From contig CAVTTJ010000005.1 of NCBI GenBank assembly GCA_963737575.1, positions 806,001 to 870,000 of the forward strand: a stretch of DNA of 64,000 nucleotides, written 5' to 3'. The translations under genes and the position numbers were made by a program. The notes under the pieces were generated by a model. That model did no database searches. It was not told the DNA's origin and saw only the letters and a program-made list of their open reading frames with translations. The stretch is from VRUE01 sp963737575 (GTDB lineage Bacteria > Actinomycetota > Thermoleophilia > Solirubrobacterales > 70-9). Below, piece by piece: positions 50,097 to 58,693 of this stretch (the first letter of the stretch is position 1; each line of letters opens with the position of its first letter).

Positions 50097-51164
50097 TCAG
50101 AGGCGATGGGCTTGTAGCGCCGCCTCGTCGATCTCGACGCCGAGCCCGGGTCCGGACGGCGGGTGGAGCTGCTCGCCATCGAGCTCGCAGCCGACGGCGG
50201 CGACCGTCGAGGCGAAGAGCCTCTGGGTCGCGAGGCCGTGGGCGAGGTCGAGACCCCGGTCGCCACGGGCCTCGCTCAGCGTCGCGGCGACCTGGGCGGC
50301 GGCGGCGATCCCGACCGGCCCATCGAGCGCGCTCGTCACGTAGGTCGGGAGCACCTCGGCGATCTCGATCGCCGCCTCCGGGCCGCCGACCTTGGAGAGC
50401 TTGACCCCGGTCAGTGACCAGGCGCCCATCGCGACCGCGCGCTCGGCCTCGGCGCGGGTTGCGACGCTCTCGTCGGCGGCGATCGGGATCGTCGTCGACC
50501 CGGCCACGGCCACCGCCTCCTCCGAGCTGGCAACCGGCTGCTCGGCGAGCTCGACGTCGAGCTCCTCGAGGCTCGAAAGCGTTCGCTTCGCGGTCTCGAC
50601 GTCCCAGGCGCCGTTCGCGTCGACCCTGATCCGGGCCCCGGGCCCGACCGCGTCGCGGACCGCGCGCACCTGCTCGACGTCGTCCCCGGTCCCCAGCTTC
50701 AGCTTGAACGCGGAGAACCCGTCCTCTGCCCAGGCCAGGGCCTCGTCTGCGACCTCGCCCGGCTCCCCGGACGAAAGGGTCGCGTTGCAGCGGACGGGTG
50801 GCGGCGGGGAGCCGGTCGAGGAACCGCGCTCGGCCTCCGCCCGCCTCCCGCGCAGGTCGGCGAGCGCAGTCAGCGCCGCGCAGCGCGCCGGCGGCGAGAG
50901 TGCCAGTGCGTCGCCCGCGAGGGTCTCCTCATCGAGGTCGTCGCGCCCTCCGAGCCGCTCGAGCTCGGCGACGACCTGCTTCAGGCCGCCGCCGCCGCCG
51001 CCGCGCAGCGCGAGCGGAACCGCTTCTCCGAGGCCGACGATCCCCTCCGCGCTCCGCAGCCTCAGCAGCGCCATCTCCCGCTGCCGCAGGCTGCCGGCCG
51101 CGGTCACATACGGCTCGCGGAATGGGAGCGCGTAGGGAACGACCTCGACCGAGGCGATGCGCAT
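50097..51164 (-). CDS. menC: o-Succinylbenzoate synthase
   Basis: MenC is an enolase-superfamily dehydratase. The 355-residue protein has the catalytic KLK motif in SAFKLKLGTGDD, metal ligands in RIRVDANGAWD, LAEQPVAS and PIAADESVATRAEA, and the second lysine in GVKLSKVGG. The member of this superfamily is assigned by its place in the men cluster; racemase activity cannot be excluded by sequence alone. It is followed by menD 22 bp downstream. Confidence 0.9.
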   Translation of the reverse strand: MRIASVEVVPYALPFREPYVTAAGSLRQREMALLRLRSAEGIVGLGEAVPLALRGGGGGGLKQVVAELERLGGRDDLDEETLAGDALALSPPARCAALTALADLRGRRAEAERGSSTGSPPPPVRCNATLSSGEPGEVADEALAWAEDGFSAFKLKLGTGDDVEQVRAVRDAVGPGARIRVDANGAWDVETAKRTLSSLEELDVELAEQPVASSEEAVAVAGSTTIPIAADESVATRAEAERAVAMGAWSLTGVKLSKVGGPEAAIEIAEVLPTYVTSALDGPVGIAAAAQVAATLSEARGDRGLDLAHGLATQRLFASTVAAVGCELDGEQLHPPSGPGLGVEIDEAALQAHRL

Positions 51165-51191
51165 GCCCCAAGCATTGCACCGACGCCGCGC

Positions 51192-52884
51192 TCAGAGGCA
51201 GAGCTGCTTGACCGTCTTGTTTGCCCGGCGCAGGTCCGCCCTCATCCCTTTGGCCCGGCGCCGGCCGCGATCGGCCGCTTCGTTCAGCGTGTCTTTCGCC
51301 GCTTCGGAGGTGACGAAGGTGGCCTTGCGGGCCTTGCGCTCGTTTTCCCTCGAGAGCGCCTTCAGCCGGTCGGAGAGCTTGTTCGCCCTGGCCCTGGCGC
51401 CGAGGCAGGCCTGGCTGACCGGGGGAGGCGGTGCTGGCGGGGCGGCGGCCGGAGGCGCCGGCCCGGGCGGTGGGACGACGTCGAATGCGTCGATGCCGCC
51501 TTCGCGCGCCGAGGTGTAGACACGGTCGCTGCCGGCGCCGGCGACGATGCCATCTGCCTTCAGAAGCCCCCGCCCGTCCTCGCAGGTCCCTTCGGTCCAG
51601 GGGAGGTCGATGTCTTCAAACCCGGTCTCGGTGATGCAGCCGGCGGTGCCGGGACGCTGGGCGATGGTGCCGTCGGGGGCGCGTTCGAAGACGACGATGC
51701 CATTGGTTTCGCCCGTCGTCGCGTAGAGCGCGCTGCCGTCTGGCAGGACCGCGAGGGAGTCGATCGCGTCCATCGCGAAGCCGTTGGCGCATGCCCCTTC
51801 GGTCCCGGCCTGCATCGGGTCCGAGCGGCCGGTGTTGCTCACGCAGCCCGCGGTCCCGGGCTTCTGGGTCAGCGCCCCGGTCGCGCCGTCGCGAGCGAAA
51901 ATCAGGATCGCGTCGCGGCGTTCCGAGGCCAGGTACGCGTTTTCGCCTTCGCCCGCCGACGAGAAGGCGAGCGCCCGGGGTTCGCCGAGCCCGACCGCGA
52001 CCGCGCAGCCGTCCGCCGGCGCGCTGACAATGCACCCGGTCGGCGCAGTCAGCGGCGTCAGTGCCCCGGTTTCGGCGTCGCGGGAGTAGAGCGTCACCGC
52101 ATTGCGGGCCGGCGAGAGCGCGTAGAGGGTCTTGCCATCGGGACTGATCTCGAGCGACTCGAGACCGACCATCTCGGCGAGCCCGTTTACGCAGTTGGTC
52201 CCAGACTCGTTGACGCAGCCCGCGGCGCCGGCTTCCTGGCTGAGATCGCCGGTTTCAGGGTCGCGCTGCGAAGATCGCGATGCCGCCGCTGAGCGCCACC
52301 GAGGCGACGTAGACGTTCCTGCCGTCGGGGCTGACGACCACCGATGTCGGCTGGTCGATCGCGCGCCCTTCCTCGCATTCGCTTGCGCCGCTCCCCGATA
52401 CGCACCCGTCGTCGCCGCTCGACTGGGTCAGGTGACCGTCGTTCTGGTCGCGGTCGAGGATCGCGACCGCATTGCTTTCGGGCGCGGCGACGTAGACGTT
52501 CTTGCCGTCGGGGCTGATCGCGATGTCGCGCGCCCCTTTGAGGAAGCGGCCAGGGGCGCAGTTGACGTCTTTCATGGAGAGGCATCCGGTCGGGCCGGGG
52601 ATCGGCGCCAGCGCTCCGTCGCCCGGCTCGCGAGCGAGGGCGGTGACGCTGTGCCACGCCCCGTCGGTCGCGTAGACGTTTTTCCCATCCGGGCTGAGCA
52701 CCAGGGCCGTCGGCCCGACCAGGCCGGCGCCATCCGCGCACTGGCCGGCAAGGCCGTTCTGGGTCACGCACCCGCCCGGGCCCGGCTTCTGGGTCAGGTT
52801 CGTCGCCGCCGCTGCCGCGGCAGCGAGAACGAGGGCCAGGATGACCGCCGCCCCGGCGCACGCAAGAGTTCGCTTCGAATCCAT
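51192..52884 (-). CDS. Secreted YVTN-type beta-propeller protein, one extra base
   Basis: The protein starts at 52884 with a signal peptide (CAGAAVILALVLAAAAAAAT). It is a propeller of repeats like VLSPDGKNVYATDG, IAISPDGKNVYVAAPESNAV and VVVSPDGRNVYVAS, each followed by a CV-containing loop. At about 52262 one extra base ends the first frame. The next frame continues with ETGDLSQEAGAAGCVNESG and further repeats to 51192. Deleting one base gives 563 residues. The C-terminus is a basic helical region (KLSDRLKALSRENERKARKA). It lies in the men cluster but has no obvious link to it. Confidence 0.75.
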
Positions 52885-52912
52885 TCGCCCCTCCGCCGCG
52901 AAGAGTAGAGGC

Positions 52913-53791
52913 CTAGCTGGCCAGGAGCAAACCGACCGAGACCAGCAGGCTGAAGACGCCGAGCAGGGCGCCGGTGCCGGCGAGCGCCTCGTTCAGCGCC
53001 GCGCCCGTCCGATTCGACATCGTCCGCAGAGGCGGGATCGCGAGCGGCAGCGACGCGAGGCCGATCAGCGGCCACGGGCTGGTGTCGGCGCCGATCAGCG
53101 TGATCGGCAGGACAAGATAGGCGCCGAGGATCAGGAGCCGGTAGAGGACGACCGCGTTCTGCCGCCCCATCCGCACCGCAAGGGTGGTCTTTCCCGCCCG
53201 CCGGTCGGTGTCGACGTCGCGGACGTTGTTGACGACGAGGATCGCCGTCGCGAGGAAGCCGACAGCGATCGAGAGCCCGAGCGGCAGCGCGTCGAGCTTC
53301 TCGACCTGGACGTAGTAGGAGCCGTTGACGGCGACCAGGCCGAAGAAGAGGAAGACGAAGACCTCTCCGAGCCCGGCGTAGCCGTAGGGCCGCGGCCCGC
53401 CCGTGTAGAGGACGCCGGCGGCGATCGAGAAGGCGCCGATGACGAGGATCACGGCGCCGGCGACCGTCGCGAGGTAGATCCCGCAGACGACCGCGATCGC
53501 GAACGCGACCCAGGTCGCGGTCAGAACCCGCTGCGGGGCGACGAGGCCGGCCGAGGTCACCCGGACCGGGCCGAGGCGGTCGGCCGTATCGGCCCCTCGC
53601 TTCGCGTCGGAGTAGTCGTTGGCGAGGTTCGTCCCGATCTGGATGAAGACACTGCCGAGGAGGGCGGCGACGAAGGCGCCGATCCGCGGCAGATGGCCGA
53701 CCCATTCGACCGCAGCGGCGGTGCCGACGAGCACCGGCGCGATCGCCGCCGGCAGCGTCCGCGGCCGGGCCGCCATCAGCCAGATCCTCAT
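52913..53791 (-). CDS. menA: 1,4-dihydroxy-2-naphthoate polyprenyltransferase
   Basis: MenA attaches the polyprenyl chain to make demethylmenaquinone. The 292-residue membrane protein from ATG 53791 has the first Asp-rich motif NLANDYSDAKRGADT, the second in VVNNVRDVDTDRRAGKTTLA, and about eight helices. The start overlaps the menB stop as ATGA (53788-53791). Confidence 0.93.
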   Translation of the reverse strand: MRIWLMAARPRTLPAAIAPVLVGTAAAVEWVGHLPRIGAFVAALLGSVFIQIGTNLANDYSDAKRGADTADRLGPVRVTSAGLVAPQRVLTATWVAFAIAVVCGIYLATVAGAVILVIGAFSIAAGVLYTGGPRPYGYAGLGEVFVFLFFGLVAVNGSYYVQVEKLDALPLGLSIAVGFLATAILVVNNVRDVDTDRRAGKTTLAVRMGRQNAVVLYRLLILGAYLVLPITLIGADTSPWPLIGLASLPLAIPPLRTMSNRTGAALNEALAGTGALLGVFSLLVSVGLLLAS

Positions 53792-54654
53792 GGTCGCCTG
53801 GGGAACTTCGAGAAGTCGGGCTCGCGCTTCTCCTTGTAGGCCTCGCGGCCCTCGCGGGCCTCCTCGCTGCCGTAGAAGAGCAGGTTGGCGTCGTGGGCGA
53901 GCTGTTGGATCCCCGCGTAGCCGTCCTCGTGGGCGTTGAAGCTGGCCTTGACCAGGCGCAGGGCGAAGGGCGAAAGTGAGAGCATCTCCCGGCACCAGGC
54001 AACGGTCTCGGCCTCGAGCCGCTCGAGCGGGACGACGGCGTTGACGAGTCCCATCTCGCGGGCCTCCTCGGCGTCGTAGGTCCGGCACAGCAGCCAGAAC
54101 TCCTTCGCCCTCTTGGTCCCGACCAGGTCGCGCAGGAGCGAGGCGCCGAAGCCGCCGTCCCAGGACCCGACCCGGGGGCCGGTCTGCCCGAAGCGGGCGT
54201 TGTCGGCGGCGATCGTCAGGTCGCAGCAGAGATGGAGGACATGGCCGCCGCCGGCCGCCCAGCCGGCGACCATCGCGACAACCGGCTTCGGCAGGCGCCG
54301 CATCTGCACCTGGAGGTCGGTGACGTGGAAGCGCCCGAGGGTCGCGCCCTCGGCGACATAGCCGCTGTCGCCGCGGACGTTCTGGTCGCCGCCGGAGCAG
54401 AAAGCCCTGTCGCCCTCGCCGGTGAGGACGACGACGCCGACGCCGGTGTCCTCGCGAGCGAGCTCGAGTGCGGCGGCGATCTCGATCAGGGTCTGCGGCC
54501 GGAAGGCGTTGCGGACCTCGGGGCGGTCGATCGTGATCTTGGCGATCCCGTCGCCCGTCTCGTAGCGGATGTCCTCGTAATCGCCCGCCTGCGCCCACTC
54601 GATCGGCGCGTACAGCCGCTCCTCCGGTGGGGCATCCTTGTGGCGGTTCGGCAT
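53788..54654 (-). CDS. menB: 1,4-dihydroxy-2-naphthoyl-CoA synthase
   Basis: MenB cyclises succinylbenzoyl-CoA. The 288-residue crotonase-fold enzyme has ITIDRPEVRNAFRPQTL, AFCSGGDQNVRG, VAGWAAGGGHVLHLCCDLTI, RVGSWDGGFGASLL and the C-terminal REGREAYKEKREPDFSKF. The C-terminal motif is typical of MenB rather than other hydratases. The start codon is 24 bp from the divergent menE start. Confidence 0.95.
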   Translation of the reverse strand: MPNRHKDAPPEERLYAPIEWAQAGDYEDIRYETGDGIAKITIDRPEVRNAFRPQTLIEIAAALELAREDTGVGVVVLTGEGDRAFCSGGDQNVRGDSGYVAEGATLGRFHVTDLQVQMRRLPKPVVAMVAGWAAGGGHVLHLCCDLTIAADNARFGQTGPRVGSWDGGFGASLLRDLVGTKRAKEFWLLCRTYDAEEAREMGLVNAVVPLERLEAETVAWCREMLSLSPFALRLVKASFNAHEDGYAGIQQLAHDANLLFYGSEEAREGREAYKEKREPDFSKFPRRP

Positions 54655-54661
54655 GATGGCA

Positions 54662-54671
54662 ACGATATCCA
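54662..54671. promoter_or_regulatory. Divergent -10 region between menB and menE
   Basis: GATATC sits centrally (54664-54669). The minus-strand TATCGT (54667-54662) ends seven bases before the menB ATG. The plus-strand TATCCA (54666-54671) ends seven bases before the menE ATG. With only 24 bp between the genes, both transcripts would be leaderless from one overlapping promoter. Confidence 0.45.
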
Positions 54672-54678
54672 GGCCCAG

Positions 54679-56004
54679 ATGAAGCTCGACGACTGGCTAG
54701 CCCAGAGATCACAGAGTTGCCCCGACCGCACCGCCCTGGTGGCGGATGGGACCGAGGTCACGTTCGCAGAGCTCGAGGCGGAGGCGACCTGGGTCGCCCG
54801 CAGGCTGGCCGCGCACGGCGTCCGCCGCGGCTCGACCGTCGCCGTCGGCATGCAGCCCCGCCGTGAGCAGGTCGTCCTCGTCCATGCGCTGATGAAGGTC
54901 GGCGCGGTGCTGGTGCCGCTCGGCCCGCGGATGAGCCCCGAGGAGCGCGCCGCCGTGATCGACGCCACCGAACCGGCGATCGAGCTCGACGACCCGGGCG
55001 AGCTGACCCAGACCGAGGCCGACCTGCCCCTGCTCGGCGAGCACGACATGGACGCGATCTGCTGCCGGGTCCTGACCTCCGGCAGCACCGGCGCCCCCGA
55101 TCCGATCGGGCTCACCTACGGCAACTTCCTCTGGAGCGCGGTCGGGTCGGCGTTCAACATCGGGGTCGAGCCCGAGGACCGGTGGCTGTGCTGCCTGCCG
55201 CTGAGCCACGTCTCCGGGCTCGGGATCGTCGTCCGCTCGGTCGTCTACGGGACGGCGGCGGTGCTTCACGACGGGTTCGACGTCGACGCCGTCGCCGCCT
55301 CGCTCGAAGGGGACGGGGTCTCCGTCGTCTCCCTCGTCGCGACGATGCTGACCAGGCTGCTCGAGGCCGGCGCCGACCTCTCGGGCCCGCGGGCGATCCT
55401 GATCGGCGGCGGCCCCGTTCCCGACGACCCGCTCGAGGAGGCGATCGCGAAGGGCGCGACCGTGGTCCAGACCTACGGGCTGACCGAGGCCTGCTCGCAG
55501 GTCACGACGCTGGCCCCGGCCGACGCCAAGCGCAAGCTCGGCTCCGCCGGCCGGCCGCTGCTGACGACCCATCTGCGGATCCAGGACGGCGAGATCCTGG
55601 TCCAGGGCCCGACCGTGGCCCCCGGCCGCTCGGACCCCGATGGCTGGCTCCACACCGGCGACCTCGGGCGGATCGACGAGGAGGGATTCCTCTACGTCGA
55701 GGACCGGATCGACGACATGATCGTCAGCGGCGGCGAGAACATCGTCCCGGCCGAGGTCGAGGAGGTGCTCCTGCGGCACCCGGAGGTCGCCGACGCGGCG
55801 GTCGTCGGCCGCGACGACCCCGAGTGGCAGCAGGCGGTCACCGCCGTCGTCGTCCTCGAGGACGGCTCTGAGGCGACACCCGACGACCTGCGTCGGCACT
55901 GCGCCGGCTCGCTCGCCGGCTTCAAGGTGCCGAAGCGGGTCGAGCTCGCATCGGCGCTGCCGCGCACGCCGTCGGGCAAGTTGCTGAGAAGAGCGCTGCG
56001 TTAG
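54679..56004 (+). CDS. menE: 2-succinylbenzoate-CoA ligase
   Basis: MenE activates o-succinylbenzoate as the CoA thioester. The 441-residue ANL-family protein has the phosphate loop LTSGSTGAPDPIGLTYGN, the YGLTEACSQVTTL motif, GWLHTGDLGRIDEEGFLYVE, RIDDMIVSGGENIVPAEVEE and the C-terminal catalytic lysine region TPSGKLLRRAL. The start is ATG 54679. It is followed by ilvC after ten bases. Confidence 0.92.
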   Translation: MKLDDWLAQRSQSCPDRTALVADGTEVTFAELEAEATWVARRLAAHGVRRGSTVAVGMQPRREQVVLVHALMKVGAVLVPLGPRMSPEERAAVIDATEPAIELDDPGELTQTEADLPLLGEHDMDAICCRVLTSGSTGAPDPIGLTYGNFLWSAVGSAFNIGVEPEDRWLCCLPLSHVSGLGIVVRSVVYGTAAVLHDGFDVDAVAASLEGDGVSVVSLVATMLTRLLEAGADLSGPRAILIGGGPVPDDPLEEAIAKGATVVQTYGLTEACSQVTTLAPADAKRKLGSAGRPLLTTHLRIQDGEILVQGPTVAPGRSDPDGWLHTGDLGRIDEEGFLYVEDRIDDMIVSGGENIVPAEVEEVLLRHPEVADAAVVGRDDPEWQQAVTAVVVLEDGSEATPDDLRRHCAGSLAGFKVPKRVELASALPRTPSGKLLRRALR

Positions 56005-56007
56005 CCT
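56002..56007 (+). promoter_or_regulatory. -10-like hexamer for ilvC
   Basis: TAGCCT overlaps the menE stop and ends seven bases before the ilvC ATG, so ilvC may have its own leaderless transcript in addition to read-through. Confidence 0.4.
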
Positions 56008-56014
56008 GCCCGCC

Positions 56015-57019
56015 ATGCAATCCGATGACATTTTTTACGACAAGGACGCCGATCTCTCGAAGCTGCAGGGCAAGACCGTCGCCATCCTCGGCTACGGCTC
56101 CCAGGGCCACGCCCACGCGCTCAACCTGAAGGACTCGGGGGTCGGCGTCGTCGTCGGGCTCCGGCCCGACTCCTCGAGCCGGGCGAAGGCCGAAGAGGCC
56201 GGCCTCGAGGTGCTCGACATCGCCGAAGCGGCCAGCCGGGGCGACGTCGTGATGATCCTTCTGCCGGACGAGAAACAGGCCGAGGTCTGGCAGTCCGATA
56301 TCGCCGACGGGATCGCGCCCGGCAACCTGCTGATGTTCGCCCACGGCTTCTCGATCCACTTCGAGCAGATCCAGCCGCCGCCCGGAATCGACGTCGGCAT
56401 GGTCGCCCCGAAGGGGCCTGGCCACCTCGTCCGCCGCCAGTTCGAGGAAGGCCACGGCGTCCCCTGCCTGATGGCGGTCCACCAGGACGCGACCGGAAAC
56501 GCGCACGATCTCATCCTCGCCTACGCAGCCGCGATCGGCGGCGGCCGCGCCGCGATCATCGAGACGACCTTCAAGGACGAGACCGAGACCGATCTCTTCG
56601 GTGAGCAGGCGGTCCTCTGCGGCGGCGCCTCGGAGCTGGTCCGAGCCGGGTACGAAACGCTGGTCGAGGCCGGATACGACCCCCGCCTCGCCTACTTCGA
56701 GTGCCTGCACGAGCTGAAGCTGATCGTCGACCTGATGTATGAGAAGGGGATCCAGGGGATGCGCTACTCGATCTCCAACACGGCCGAGTACGGCGACATG
56801 ACCCGCGGCAAACGAGTGATCGGCGAGGAGTCGCGAGCGGCGATGAAGAAGGTGCTCGAGGAAATCCAGTCGGGCGAGTTCGCGCGCGAGTGGATCGCCG
56901 AGAACCGCGCCGGCGGCGAGAACCTCTCGCGGATGCGAGAGGAGGGCGCGAAGCACCCGATCGAGGGGGTCGGGAAGGACCTCCGCGACACGATGTCCTG
57001 GATCGACCAGGACTTCTGA
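56015..57019 (+). CDS. ilvC: Ketol-acid reductoisomerase
   Basis: IlvC isomerises and reduces acetolactate in branched-chain amino-acid synthesis. The 334-residue class I enzyme has VAILGYGSQGHAHALNLKDS (NADPH site; the loop reads LRPDSSSRAKAEEAG), APKGPGHLVRRQFEEGHGVP, the metal-binding DETETDLFGEQAVLCGG and the C-terminal EYGDMTRGKR. It is complete. Confidence 0.97.
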   Translation: MQSDDIFYDKDADLSKLQGKTVAILGYGSQGHAHALNLKDSGVGVVVGLRPDSSSRAKAEEAGLEVLDIAEAASRGDVVMILLPDEKQAEVWQSDIADGIAPGNLLMFAHGFSIHFEQIQPPPGIDVGMVAPKGPGHLVRRQFEEGHGVPCLMAVHQDATGNAHDLILAYAAAIGGGRAAIIETTFKDETETDLFGEQAVLCGGASELVRAGYETLVEAGYDPRLAYFECLHELKLIVDLMYEKGIQGMRYSISNTAEYGDMTRGKRVIGEESRAAMKKVLEEIQSGEFAREWIAENRAGGENLSRMREEGAKHPIEGVGKDLRDTMSWIDQDF

Positions 57020-57020
57020 G

Positions 57021-57461
57021 CTAGGACGCGCCGGAAGGCCCGCCGTGAACGCGGGTCTCGCCCTCGGGCATCTGGCCGTCGCGGCCGATGTAGCCGTCCT
57101 TGCCCCCGATGCAGACGTAGACAGCGTCCTCGCTGTCGCTGAGGTTGCGGATCTGGCGCACCGTGGCGGCATCGACGCGGGCGACGCCGCCGGGCTCGAG
57201 CACGTGGCTCGTCCCGTCGCCGAATTCGATCTCGACCCGACCGCGGTGGAGGAAGTAGAGCTCCTCCTGCTCGTCGTGGTAGTGACGGCCGGTCTCGTAG
57301 GACGGCGGCACGACGATCGCGTTGATGCCGAAGGCGGTCACCCCGAGGTCCTTGCGAATCTTGCGGAACCCCCAGCCCTCGCCGAGGTCGTCGATGTTGG
57401 CGACGGCGTAGCCCTCGCCCTCGACCGGCTTGGTTCCGTTCTCCTCGGCCATCGCTCTCAT
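57021..57461 (-). CDS. Cupin-domain protein
   Basis: The 146-residue protein has a single cupin barrel with metal ligands in GRHYHDEQEELYFLHRGRVE and a second motif in HVLEPGGVARVDAATVRQI. The N-terminus contains an Ile/Asp-rich segment (YAVANIDDLGEGWGFRKIRK). Such proteins bind small molecules or act as isomerases. It is convergent with ilvC, with one base between stop codons. ATG 57452 is an alternative start. Confidence 0.8.
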   Translation of the reverse strand: MRAMAEENGTKPVEGEGYAVANIDDLGEGWGFRKIRKDLGVTAFGINAIVVPPSYETGRHYHDEQEELYFLHRGRVEIEFGDGTSHVLEPGGVARVDAATVRQIRNLSDSEDAVYVCIGGKDGYIGRDGQMPEGETRVHGGPSGAS

Positions 57462-57538
57462 CGTATGCGACGGCGGCCCGACGTTGTCGAGGGTCCACCC
57501 GCGCGGGTCAATAATCTGTCGCCTCCGCGGAGACGACG

Positions 57539-58693
57539 ATGGCGCAGACGACGAGAACAGCAGAGATCCCGGCCGGGCTGAAGCCGGCCGACGGCCGTTT
57601 CGGCTGCGGCCCCTCGAAGGTCCGCCCTGAGGCGCTGGCGCGGCTGGCCGAACGCACCGACCTGATGGGCACCTCGCACCGCCAGGCGCCGGTCCGCGAC
57701 CTCGTCGGCCGGGTCCGCGACGGCCTCGCCGAGCTCTTCGGGCTTCCCGACGGATACGAGGTTGTGCTCGGAAACGGCGGCACGACGGCCTTCTGGGACA
57801 CCGCCACCGCCTGGCTCGTGCGCGAGCGGGCGCTCCACCTGACCTATGGCGAGTTCTCGCAGAAGTTCGCCAAGGAGACCGCCGGGGCGCCGTTCCTCGA
57901 GGACCCGATCCTGCTCGAGGCCGAGCCCGGCGACGCCCCGGAGCCGGTGGCCGACCCCGCCGCCGACGCGATCGCCTGGGCCCACAACGAGACGTCGACC
58001 GGGGTGATGGTCGCGGTCCGGCGCCCGGCGGGGACGGGGGACTCGCTGATCCTCGTCGACGGCACCTCGGGCGCCGGCGGCCTTCCGCTCGACCCGGCCG
58101 AGGCCGACGCCTACTACTTCGCCCCGCAGAAGGCCTTCGGCGCCGACGGCGGCCTCTGGCTCGCGCTCCTCGGGCCCGCCGCGCTCGCCCGGGCCGAGGA
58201 GCTCGATGGCGCTCCCGGGCGCTGGCAGCCCGCCTTCCTCTCGCTGCCGACGGCGATCGAGAACTCGCGCAAGAACCAGACCTACAACACGCCGGCGCTG
58301 GCCACCCTGCTGCTGCTCGCCGACCAGATCGAGTGGATGCTGGCCGAAGGGGGCCTCGAGTGGTGCGTGGGCCGCTCCACCGCCTCCTCGCAGGCCCTCT
58401 ACGGGTGGGCCGAGGGAGTCGATTCGGCGACGCCGTTCGTCGCCGACCCCGCGAAGCGATCGCTGGTCGTCGGGACGATCGACTTCGACGAGGGCATCGA
58501 CGCCGCGGCGCTGGCCGCGACGCTGCGGGCGAACGGGATCGTCGACGTCGAGCCGTATCGCAAGCTCGGCCGCAACCAGCTGCGGATCGGGATGTTCCCG
58601 ACCGTCGACCCCGATGACGTCCGGGCGCTGACCGAGTGCATCGATTGGGCGATCGAGAACGTCGACGAGGTCAAGCGCGAGGAATCGTCGTGA
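57539..58693 (+). CDS. serC: Phosphoserine aminotransferase
   Basis: SerC makes phosphoserine from phosphohydroxypyruvate using PLP. The 384-residue protein has DGRFGCGPSKVRPEAL, VVLGNGGTTAFWDTATAWLV, HNETSTGVMV, YYFAPQKAFGADGGLWLALL with the PLP lysine, and NSRKNQTYNTPALATLLLL. The sequence type is the actinobacterial one. Its stop overlaps the serA start as GTGA (58690-58693). A 12-bp palindrome, ACCCGCGCGGGT, lies in the 77-bp upstream region. Confidence 0.94.
   Translation: MAQTTRTAEIPAGLKPADGRFGCGPSKVRPEALARLAERTDLMGTSHRQAPVRDLVGRVRDGLAELFGLPDGYEVVLGNGGTTAFWDTATAWLVRERALHLTYGEFSQKFAKETAGAPFLEDPILLEAEPGDAPEPVADPAADAIAWAHNETSTGVMVAVRRPAGTGDSLILVDGTSGAGGLPLDPAEADAYYFAPQKAFGADGGLWLALLGPAALARAEELDGAPGRWQPAFLSLPTAIENSRKNQTYNTPALATLLLLADQIEWMLAEGGLEWCVGRSTASSQALYGWAEGVDSATPFVADPAKRSLVVGTIDFDEGIDAAALAATLRANGIVDVEPYRKLGRNQLRIGMFPTVDPDDVRALTECIDWAIENVDEVKREESS

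Noticed and set aside
51192..52172. Second separate beta-propeller gene downstream of the first
   Set aside because: It lacks a signal peptide and continues the repeat phase of the upstream ORF after a single-base shift, so I treat both as one gene.
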